Origin: CBDUUP01 sp965370435 | Lineage (GTDB): Bacteria; Chloroflexota; Anaerolineae; Anaerolineales; UBA11579 | Reading direction: 5' to 3' | Assembly: GCA_965370435.1 (NCBI GenBank) | Contig: CBDUUP010000275.1 | Span: 1-6,205 of the forward strand | DNA length: 6,205 bases | Part shown: piece by piece, positions 1 through 5,737 of the stretch | How positions within the stretch are numbered: position 1 is the stretch's first letter | Layout of the letters: each line of letters begins with the position of its first letter | Position numbers and translations under genes: made by a program | The notes under the pieces: generated by a model | Database searches by the model: none | What the model saw: only the letters and a program-made list of their open reading frames with translations | What the model was told of the DNA's origin: nothing

Positions 1-63
1 GCATACGTGTTGTGTTGTACCATACAAAAAATGGTTTGTTTTCTTTTACCGCGGTATATGGGC

Positions 64-92
64 ATTATAGCACATATGTTCGATTTTGTCAA
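64..92 (-). promoter_or_regulatory. Full-consensus extended -10 sigma70-type promoter facing left
   Basis: On the minus strand the -35 is TTGACA (plus 87-92), then a 17-base spacer, then TATAAT (plus 64-69). The spacer ends in TGC, giving the extended -10 TGnTATAAT. Every consensus position matches. Initiation is expected near base 57, and the transcript leaves the window to the left, so it must serve a gene outside. The early transcript would carry ACCGCGGT (48-55) and a small ACCAT/ATGGT hairpin (19-35), either of which might be an operator. That last point is speculative. Confidence 0.85.
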
Positions 93-156
93 GGGCTGCG
101 CCAAGCGATTTTTCGCGACTTTGACCGTGGCAGGGCGGAGCGAGGGGAGAAGAAAG

Positions 157-179
157 GAGACGGCCCACCGGGCCGTCTC
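157..179 (-). terminator. GC-rich hairpin 26 bases after the glyA-gcvT stop, probable terminator
   Basis: A perfect 10-bp stem (157-166 with 170-179) closes a 3-base loop. In the minus-strand transcript it follows the fusion gene's TAG by 26 bases and is followed by CTTTCTTCT, moderately U-rich rather than a clean U-run. Its position between this gene and the next leftward promoter fits a terminator. It may equally be a member of a dispersed palindromic repeat family, because it shares CGTCTCTACGG (174-184) with the element at 5605-5686. Confidence 0.55.
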
Positions 180-204
180 TACGGATAACTAATCTCGAAT
201 CTCG

Positions 205-3200
205 CTACTTCGGGAACCGGCGCAGCACTGTCGCGGCGGTGGGAATCGTCGCCCGGTCGCCGGACTGTAGTTTTGAGGGGGCTTTACCGGGCTTATCCGG
301 CGCGCTTTGGAAGATAAAGATGGGGTCGCCTTTCTTGGCTTTCTTCCGGTCTACGCTGGCCATGCCGGTGAGGAAACCGTCGCTATCCACTGCGCAGGAG
401 GTCACGGTTCCGATGGCGCGGCCGCGTTTGTTTAGGACCGGGTCACCCAGGTGAGCGAGGCGGACGTTCTTCTCGTTGAAGCGGAAGCGCACTAGCTTGG
501 TCTTGCGGGCGGCCTCCTGGGCGAGGTACGCCGATCGTCCGACGAACCAGGGCTTATGTGCTTTCACGAAGCCTCCGAATCCCGCCGCCCCGACGCCCAG
601 GTTGAGGTCGCCGCCCATTTCATGGCCGTAGAGGGGCAATCCGGCCTCGGTGCGCAGAGAGTCGCGGGCCCCCAGGCCGACCGGCTTGAGGCCCAAGGGT
701 TCGCCAACTTCCAGGAGAGCTTTCCATAACGCTACGGTTTTCTCTGGATGAACAAAGATCTCGAAGGCCATATTTTCTCCGGTGTACCCGGTGCGAGAGA
801 TAACGGCTTCAATTCCGGCAATAATGCCTTCGGTCACTTGGGTGCGTTGGAGCTTGAGGATGCGTTTACGGGTCTCGGCGTCCATGTCCAGGCGGAGAAG
901 TATCCTTCGGGAGCGAGGGCCTTGCAGAGGGATGTCAACCCGCATATCTTCGCCCTGGGCGGGATCACGCAGGTTTCGGAGGGTAAAATCACGTCCCAAA
1001 GCTCTCGCCCAGGGTCGCTCCTCATCCACCTTCACCTCGCCGTTCTTGACCGCGTTCAGCCAGGCCCAGTCCTTGTCGTCGTTGGAGGCGTTGACGACGA
1101 CGAAATACTTGTCGGTGTCCCGCCTGTAAACGTATAAATCGTCTATGACGTTGGCGTTGGGATCCAGGAAGTGGGTGTATAGGGCGTCGCCAATGCCGTT
1201 GCGGATTCCGAGACGGCCAATGTCATTCCCGCAAACGCTGTCCAGGAAAGCGGCCGCGTCGGGGCCTTCCACCTGGTAAACGCCCATGTGGGAGGCGTCA
1301 AAAAGCCCGGCAGCATTGCGCACCGCCAGATGCTCCTCAATCACCGAGGTGTACCAGACGGGCATATCCCAACCGCCGAAAGGCACCATTTTGGCGTCCA
1401 TCTCTCGATGGGTCTGGTTGAGGGCGGTAGTACGGAGGTCGCCGTTTTCTTCCTCTTTCCAGGCGAAGTTGGGCAGCGTCTCGCCCGAACCTTTGGGAAT
1501 GCCGATATAGTAGGGTTTGGCAACGCTGACGGGATCACCCTTGACGATGGGATCGGCATCCTCGGCGGACTCCCGCACCCATACTGGACCAGGAAGCTGG
1601 CGGAGCAGGCCATCCTCAAACTGCGCATAGCCATCGGAGAGGGCGCGAAGCCAGGCCGCCGCCAACCCCGCTTTATCTGCGGGCAGACTGAGCCGGAATT
1701 CGGTTGAAGAGATACAGGTCAGGGTACCCTCAATGGCTTCTTCTGGGGTGTGGATTCGGGTGGGTTGGCTTTGGCCCGGGTCTAGATCACCAGCATCGCT
1801 GCTCAACGCGAAATTTAGAAACTGGCGGATCTGTTCCCCGCCGAGATCGAAAGCGACCCGCTTGGCGTCTGAGGCGGGTTTATCGTCCTGATAATAGAAG
1901 TGGGGATACCCGTGGGCGGTGGGTTCAAAGTCTATTCCGGCGGATAGGGCCAGATCGCGGATTCGAAGCTTGGCTTCTTCCAAGATGGCGAAGTCCACTT
2001 TTGCGCTGAGGTTGGCCTTGCTGCCTCTTTGGGGATAATACGGTTTACAGGCCTTCAGCAGGTCGGCGATGATGTCGGCGAGTTGGACGGTTTCGGCCAC
2101 CCCAAAGCCTCGCTGAGTGATCCAGGGCGCGCCCATGCGGATGCCGGAGGGATTGCGGGCTGATCTGTCGCCGGGGATGGTGTTGCGGTTGACGACGATC
2201 CCGGCGATGTCGAGGATTCGGGCCGCCATGTCGCCGGAGAGCGCGGCCCCGTCTTCGCCCACCACCGATTTGCAATCCAGGTTCATCAGGTGGGTGTTGG
2301 TGCCGCCGAAGGGGATGCGGAAACCGCGCTCCTCGAGTTGTTGGGTGAGGGCGATGCAATTCTCCACGACCTGATGTTGTAATTGGCTGAATTCCTCGGA
2401 TTGAGCGATCTTGAAAGCCATCGCCAGGGCGACGAAGGTGTTGACGTGGGGGCCGCCTTGCTCGCCGGGGAAGACAGCCCGGTCAATCTTTCGGGCCAGC
2501 AGGCGGCTGGTGGTCATGATGATGGCCCCTCGGGGGCCGTTGAGGGTCTTGTGGGTGGTGGAAGTTACAATGTGGGCATGCCCAATGGGAGATGGGTATG
2601 CGCCGCCCACGATGAGACCGGCCACGTGAGCGATGTCGGCCAGGAAATAGGCACCCACCGAGTCGGCGATGGCGCGCAGGCGGGCCCAGTCGGCCTGCCA
2701 GGGATAGGAGGAGAAGCCGCCGATAATCATCTTGGGTTTATGTTCTATGGCTAATGCCGCTACTTTGTCATAATCAATTTTCTCGGTACCGGCTTCTACA
2801 GTGTAGTGGATGATGTTGAAATATTTGCCTGACCGGTTCACGGGCGAACCGTGGGAGAGATGGCCCCCGTGGAGCAGATCCATGCCCATAACGGTGTCGC
2901 CGGGATTTACCAGGGCATGATAAACGGCGTTGTTGGCCGGCGCGCCGGAAAGGGCTTGCACGTTGACGTAAATATCGTCGGCGGTGAATCCATTGGCGGC
3001 GAAGGCCTGGGCGCAGCGGCGGCGCGCCAGGGCCTCGGCGGTGTCGGCGTATTCGACGCCTTTGTAGTAGCGGGGATCGCCGAAACGCCGGTAATGCGCC
3101 AGCCGAGTCTCGTAATCCAATATCTCGGCATCCTCCATCCAGCGAGTGTCCTCGTCGGGATAGCCTTCGGCATAGATATTCTGAAAGGCGGAGCTAAGCG

Positions 3201-3342
3201 CTTCGCGGACCGCGATGGGCGCGGTGCTTTCGCTAGGGATGAGGATGAGGCGGCGGAATTGCCGCTCGGCTTCGAGTTGGGTAAGTTTGTGAAGGTCGGG
3301 ATCTAAATCGGCCAATGAGCCGCGGAATAGAAAATCTTTCAT
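205..3342 (-). CDS. glyA-gcvT: Fused serine hydroxymethyltransferase / glycine cleavage T-protein (aminomethyltransferase)
   Basis: One uninterrupted 1045-residue frame joins two folate enzymes. Residues about 1-470 are a PLP-dependent serine hydroxymethyltransferase (serine + THF to glycine + 5,10-methylene-THF). Visible landmarks are LIPSES 34-39, YAEGYP 57-62, RYYKG 91-95, HGGHLSHGSP 158-167, D236/H239 in LADIAHVAG, the PLP lysine K265 in STTHKTL, and R402 in SGIRMG. Residues about 635-1045 are a T-protein, which takes the aminomethyl group from H-protein and releases ammonia and methylene-THF: FGGWDMP 655-661, FDASHMG 681-687, VIDDL 732-736 with the expected catalytic Asp, RTGYTGE 850-856, LGARDSLR 890-897. 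Residues about 471-634 match neither E. coli GlyA (417 aa) nor GcvT (364 aa). Relative to E. coli there are also inserts at 63-90 and about 777-800. The start is supported by GGAG (plus strand 3351-3354), 8 nt upstream. All key residues appear intact, so both activities are likely. The product should be cytoplasmic. No gcvH or gcvP is adjacent. Confidence 0.95.
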   Translation of the reverse strand: MKDFLFRGSLADLDPDLHKLTQLEAERQFRRLILIPSESTAPIAVREALSSAFQNIYAEGYPDEDTRWMEDAEILDYETRLAHYRRFGDPRYYKGVEYADTAEALARRRCAQAFAANGFTADDIYVNVQALSGAPANNAVYHALVNPGDTVMGMDLLHGGHLSHGSPVNRSGKYFNIIHYTVEAGTEKIDYDKVAALAIEHKPKMIIGGFSSYPWQADWARLRAIADSVGAYFLADIAHVAGLIVGGAYPSPIGHAHIVTSTTHKTLNGPRGAIIMTTSRLLARKIDRAVFPGEQGGPHVNTFVALAMAFKIAQSEEFSQLQHQVVENCIALTQQLEERGFRIPFGGTNTHLMNLDCKSVVGEDGAALSGDMAARILDIAGIVVNRNTIPGDRSARNPSGIRMGAPWITQRGFGVAETVQLADIIADLLKACKPYYPQRGSKANLSAKVDFAILEEAKLRIRDLALSAGIDFEPTAHGYPHFYYQDDKPASDAKRVAFDLGGEQIRQFLNFALSSDAGDLDPGQSQPTRIHTPEEAIEGTLTCISSTEFRLSLPADKAGLAAAWLRALSDGYAQFEDGLLRQLPGPVWVRESAEDADPIVKGDPVSVAKPYYIGIPKGSGETLPNFAWKEEENGDLRTTALNQTHREMDAKMVPFGGWDMPVWYTSVIEEHLAVRNAAGLFDASHMGVYQVEGPDAAAFLDSVCGNDIGRLGIRNGIGDALYTHFLDPNANVIDDLYVYRRDTDKYFVVVNASNDDKDWAWLNAVKNGEVKVDEERPWARALGRDFTLRNLRDPAQGEDMRVDIPLQGPRSRRILLRLDMDAETRKRILKLQRTQVTEGIIAGIEAVISRTGYTGENMAFEIFVHPEKTVALWKALLEVGEPLGLKPVGLGARDSLRTEAGLPLYGHEMGGDLNLGVGAAGFGGFVKAHKPWFVGRSAYLAQEAARKTKLVRFRFNEKNVRLAHLGDPVLNKRGRAIGTVTSCAVDSDGFLTGMASVDRKKAKKGDPIFIFQSAPDKPGKAPSKLQSGDRATIPTAATVLRRFPK

Positions 3343-3366
3343 GTGTGGGTCTCCAGGCTAGTGTCT

Positions 3367-3396
3367 CGCGCGCATAATTCTGGGTATCTACGCGCG
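3367..3396 (-). promoter_or_regulatory. Leader hairpin upstream of glyA-gcvT
   Basis: The predicted mRNA leader contains CGCGCGUA (plus 3389-3396) and UGCGCGCG (plus 3367-3374). These form an 8-bp stem with one G-U pair and a 14-base loop, about 24 bases ahead of the start codon and 12 bases ahead of the Shine-Dalgarno site. No U-run follows, so it is not an obvious attenuator. It could affect mRNA stability or translation; that role is inferred. Confidence 0.4.
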
Positions 3397-3417
3397 CCAA
3401 AAAGGGTTAGTGACAGA

Positions 3418-3446
3418 ATTGTAGCCTTAGCGGTGAATAGGGTCAA
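3418..3446 (-). promoter_or_regulatory. glyA-gcvT: Sigma70-type promoter of glyA-gcvT
   Basis: Minus-strand TTGACC (plus 3441-3446) is separated by 17 bases from TACAAT (plus 3418-3423). Each box has one mismatch to consensus. The start of transcription should fall near 3411, leaving a leader of about 70 nt before the ATG at 3342. The site lies 51 bases downstream of the 8-bp tandem repeat array. I see no glycine or THF riboswitch consensus in the leader. Confidence 0.7.
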
Positions 3447-3496
3447 GTAGGTGGCGGATGAATAACGGGCCAATCGCATTGACATTTCACTCAGGC

Positions 3497-3600
3497 ATTG
3501 AAACACTGAAACACTGAAACATTGAAACACTGAAACATTGAAACACTTAAACATTGAAACACTGAAACATTGAAACATTGAAACATTGAAACACTGAAAA
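3497..3600. repeat. Tandem array of 13 copies of an 8-bp unit (AYTGAAAC)
   Basis: Exactly 104 bases are made of 13 contiguous octamers. Unit types in order by the second base are T, C, C, T, C, T, C, T, C, T, T, T, C. Only unit 7 (ACTTAAAC) and the last base of unit 13 depart from the consensus. An 8-bp period repeats every 24 bases in a reading frame, which explains a spurious Cys/Phe/Val/Ser-rich reading frame on the minus strand. The array lies between the SDR gene and the glyA-gcvT promoter. It is simple-sequence DNA likely to vary in copy number. Confidence 0.95.
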
Positions 3601-3686
3601 GCTTTACCGCTGGATTTGTTGCCTAATCTTAGGGCATTTCAAGGAGTATTTTTCCAACGCTACTACGAAAAGCGTTTATTTTGCAT

Positions 3687-3745
3687 AAATTCATCCAACC
3701 TTGAGGTGAAATTTAATCTAAATGCGATTGCTCTGGGATGAATTT
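3687..3745 (-). other. Stem-loop immediately after the SDR paralogue A stop codon
   Basis: A perfect 10-bp inverted repeat, AAATTCATCC (3687-3696) and GGATGAATTT (3736-3745), starts 3 bases past the stop of the SDR gene in the transcript sense. The loop is 39 bases and the bases that follow (ATGCAAAAT) are not a U-run, so it is not a classical terminator. A 3'-end stabilising structure is possible; chance cannot be excluded. Confidence 0.35.
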
Positions 3746-3748
3746 TCT

Positions 3749-4606
3749 TTATAGCCCCGTCATCTGCGCGCTGATCTCCCAAAGACGTTTGGCGTTTTCA
3801 TCGTTATAGGAGGCGGGTGAGGATTCTCTGGGTTTGGATTTTACGAAGTATTTTCCGGTCACACCTTCAACCTCGGGGGAGGTTGCCAGGTATACGCTTG
3901 TCTGCGCGCCTTTCTCTGGACTCATGGCGGAGCGCTGAATGAAGGGCATAAGCAGCCGGACCAGCCAGCCGTTGTTCCTCCCAATGTTGGTAGCCACCCA
4001 GCCGGGGTGCAGGGCGTTGGCTGTGACCTGGGTTCCCTCCAGCCGCCGGGCCAGTTCGTAGGTGAAGAGAATGTTGGCGAGTTTCGATTGGCCATAGGCT
4101 CTTGAACCGTTGTAGCCACTCCGGTTTTCCAGGTCGTCGAAGTCAAGCTCTTTATCGTTATGCCCCCTGGAGGCGACGTTGATGATGCGGGCGGGCGCGC
4201 TGGCCTGGAGGGTGTCCAGCAGCAGATTGGTCAATAAGAAATAATTGAGGTGATTCAGGGCCAGAGACATCTCGATCCCGTCCGCGCTCAATTTGCGAAA
4301 GAGGAAGAAAGCCCCGGCGTTGTTGATCAAAACGTGCAGGCGAAAATGGCGCTGCTTGAAGGTCTCGACCAATTGACGAATCTGAGCCTGTTCAGATAGA
4401 TCGGCGAGGAGGAGTTCGACCTTAAGATTCCCGGTTTGCTCTTGGATCTGGGCGACAGCGGCGGAAGTTTTCTCAGGGTTGCGTCCAACCAGAATAGTTG
4501 TCGCCCCCATCTGGGCCAAGGCGCGGGCGGTCTCTAATCCGACGCCGGAGGTCGCGCCGGTTATCATGCAGGTTTTGCCTTTCATATTGAGGTCAGAGTT
4601 GGACAT
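3749..4606 (-). CDS. Short-chain dehydrogenase/reductase, retinol-dehydrogenase-like (paralogue A)
   Basis: This 285-residue classical SDR is a soluble NAD(P)-dependent oxidoreductase; its substrate cannot be read from sequence. It shows the Rossmann motif TGATSGVG (16-23), D69 after the third strand, NNAG (95-98), N118, S146 in INVAS, and Y171/K175 in YGQSK. The 25-residue Ser-to-Tyr spacing fits retinol dehydrogenase-type SDRs better than the shorter classical loop. The residues after the second strand are G41-R42, a pattern usually linked to NADP(H). The start at Met1 is supported by AAAGGA (plus strand 4615-4620), 8 nt upstream; Met8 is a possible later start with no comparable site. It lies 61 nt behind a paralogue sharing 224 of 285 residues by my count, so the two are probably a tandem duplication and may be co-transcribed. 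The frame ends three residues earlier than its twin because of a local TA insertion at the stop. It is annotated only to family level. Confidence 0.9.
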   Translation of the reverse strand: MSNSDLNMKGKTCMITGATSGVGLETARALAQMGATTILVGRNPEKTSAAVAQIQEQTGNLKVELLLADLSEQAQIRQLVETFKQRHFRLHVLINNAGAFFLFRKLSADGIEMSLALNHLNYFLLTNLLLDTLQASAPARIINVASRGHNDKELDFDDLENRSGYNGSRAYGQSKLANILFTYELARRLEGTQVTANALHPGWVATNIGRNNGWLVRLLMPFIQRSAMSPEKGAQTSVYLATSPEVEGVTGKYFVKSKPRESSPASYNDENAKRLWEISAQMTGL

Positions 4607-4622
4607 TGTAAATTTCCTTTAG

Positions 4623-4634
4623 GTTTCTAGAAAC
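4623..4634. promoter_or_regulatory. Perfect 12-bp palindrome just upstream of the SDR paralogue A ribosome site
   Basis: GTTTCTAGAAAC reads the same on both strands and ends 2 bases before the AAAGGA site (4615-4620). The paralogue B leader has only the related CTAGAAGGAAATTT and lacks the full palindrome; in A, about six or seven extra bases separate CTAGAA from AGGAAATTT. It could be an operator or a small hairpin, but a chance palindrome in a 61-base gap is also plausible. Confidence 0.3.
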
Positions 4635-4667
4635 GGAAGAGTTTTTTTCACCGGCATGTCCTTATCT

Positions 4668-5534
4668 TCATAGATTCTTTAGCCCTGTCATCTGTGCGCT
4701 TATTTGCCATAGACGACGGGCAGTTTCTTCATCGTAAGAAACGGGTGATGACTCTATGGGTTTGCATCTTTCAAAGTATTTCCCGGTCAGGCCTTCAACC
4801 TCAGGAGAGGTTGCCAGGTAAATACTTGTCTGTGCGCCTTCCTCTGGGGTGATGGCGGAGCGCTGGATCAGTGGCAGGAGGAGGCGGACCAGCCAGCCGT
4901 TATTCTTCCCAATGTTGGTGGCCACCCAGCCGGGGTACAGCGCATTGGCGGTGACCTGGGTTCCATCCAGCCGCCGAGCCAGTTCGTAGGTGAACAAAAT
5001 GTTGGCGAGTTTCGATTGGCCGTAGACTCTTTCACTGTAGTATCCCCGCCGGTTTTGCAGGTCGTCGAAATTCAGTTCTTTGTTCATGTGCGCGCCAGAG
5101 GCGACGTTGACAATGCGGGCCGGCGCGCTGGCCTGGAGGGTGTCCAGCAGTAGATTAGTCAATAAAAAGTAGTTGAGGTGATTCAAGGCCCAGGTCATTT
5201 CGATCCCGTCAGCGCTAAGTTTGCGAAAAACGAAGAAAGCCCCGGCGTTGTTGACCAGCACGTGAAGGTTGGTATGGCGCTGCTTGAAGTCCTTGGCCAG
5301 TTGTCTAATCTGAGATTGTATCGAGAGATCGGCGAGGAGGTATTCAACGTTGGGATTCCCGGTTAGCTCTTGTATCCGAGCGACGGTTGCAACAGTTCTT
5401 TCGAGGCTGCGCTCAACGATAATGGTTGTGGCGCCCATATAGGCTAGCGCGCGGGCGGTTTCCAATCCGATGCCGGAGGTCGCGCCGGTTACCATGCAGA
5501 TTTTGCCTTTCATATTGAGGTCAGAGCCGGGCAT
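4668..5534 (-). CDS. Short-chain dehydrogenase/reductase, retinol-dehydrogenase-like (paralogue B)
   Basis: This 288-residue classical SDR aligns to the downstream neighbour with no gaps over 285 residues (about 79% identity). It retains TGATSGIG (16-23), NNAG (95-98), N118, S146 in IVNVAS, and Y171/K175 in YGQSK, so it should be an active NAD(P)-dependent oxidoreductase. The substrate is unknown. Differences from the twin concentrate at residues 41-90 (cofactor side) and 141-170 (around the active-site loop), while 121-140 and 171-180 are identical. At the end of the second strand it has E41-R42 where the twin has G41-R42. An acidic residue there is often linked to NAD(H) preference, so the copies may differ in cofactor. 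AGAAGGA (plus strand 5543-5549), 8 nt from the ATG, supports Met1. The bases around the ribosome site resemble those of the twin, so the duplication included the translation start. It is the first gene of the presumed two-gene unit. Confidence 0.9.
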   Translation of the reverse strand: MPGSDLNMKGKICMVTGATSGIGLETARALAYMGATTIIVERSLERTVATVARIQELTGNPNVEYLLADLSIQSQIRQLAKDFKQRHTNLHVLVNNAGAFFVFRKLSADGIEMTWALNHLNYFLLTNLLLDTLQASAPARIVNVASGAHMNKELNFDDLQNRRGYYSERVYGQSKLANILFTYELARRLDGTQVTANALYPGWVATNIGKNNGWLVRLLLPLIQRSAITPEEGAQTSIYLATSPEVEGLTGKYFERCKPIESSPVSYDEETARRLWQISAQMTGLKNL

Positions 5535-5572
5535 AGAAAATTTCCTTCTAGCTATCTGTCAGTTTTAGCAAA

Positions 5573-5601
5573 TGAATATTGAAAGAAGTAACTATCGTCA
5601 A
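5573..5601 (-). promoter_or_regulatory. Weak promoter candidate for the SDR pair
   Basis: Minus-strand TTGACG (plus 5596-5601, five of six consensus bases) is followed after 17 bases by TATTCA (plus 5573-5578, only three of six). It is the best candidate between the palindromic element and the paralogue B ATG at 5534, giving a leader of about 30 nt. The poor -10 keeps confidence low. Confidence 0.35.
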
Positions 5602-5604
5602 GGA

Positions 5605-5686
5605 TTCACCGCAGAGACGCAGAGCACGCTGAGAAAACGCAGAGAAAAACTAAAATATTACAAAAACTCTGCGTCTCTACGGTGAA
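5605..5686. repeat. Long imperfect inverted repeat, probable dispersed intergenic element
   Basis: Two 20-base arms (5605-5624 and 5667-5686) are complementary at 19 of 20 positions and enclose an AT-rich 42-base loop. The loop carries a second copy of ACGCAGAG (5637-5644; first copy 5617-5624), so the right arm can pair with either copy. The 'CTCTGCGTCTCTxCGGTGAA' type of sequence is, from memory, a recurring intergenic repeat in several environmental bacterial genomes. It lies between the GNAT gene and the SDR pair. No U-run follows on the minus strand, so a terminator role is weak. Confidence 0.7.
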
Positions 5687-5737
5687 AAATTTGATAAACA
5701 TTCATTTTGATGATCTCTTTTGAAGACTGTCAGGCGG

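Larger units (their letters stand above)
3343..3748. other. 406-base intergenic region between the SDR pair and glyA-gcvT
   Basis: No credible gene lies here. From right to left it holds the stem-loop behind the SDR gene (3687-3745), a short AACGCT/AGCGTT inverted repeat (3657-3677) with a 9-base loop, the 8-bp tandem array (3497-3600), the glyA-gcvT promoter (3418-3446), the leader hairpin (3367-3396) and the Shine-Dalgarno site (3351-3354). The rest of 3601-3686 is AT-rich with nothing I recognise. Confidence 0.7.

Noticed and set aside
7..192. 61-residue plus-strand frame at the left edge
   Set aside because: It runs through the minus-strand promoter and the palindromic hairpin, has no ribosome site I can see and resembles no family.
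748..1137. Plus-strand frames opposite the T-protein domain, and similar frames opposite the SHMT domain
   Set aside because: They are antisense to a clearly coding frame with conserved motifs and have no family features of their own.
3339..3578. 79-residue minus-strand frame overlapping the glyA-gcvT start by ATGA
   Set aside because: Its first part is only the translated 8-bp array, and it spans the promoter and leader hairpin. It has no recognisable protein character despite the coupling-like overlap.
3497..3600. CRISPR array, because ATTGAAAC resembles the CRISPR repeat 3' end
   Set aside because: Units are contiguous 8-mers with no spacers and there are no cas genes in the window.
3657..3677. 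AACGCT/AGCGTT hairpin as a terminator for the SDR pair
   Set aside because: The stem is only 6 bp, and in the direction of transcription it is followed by GGAAAAATAC rather than a U-run.
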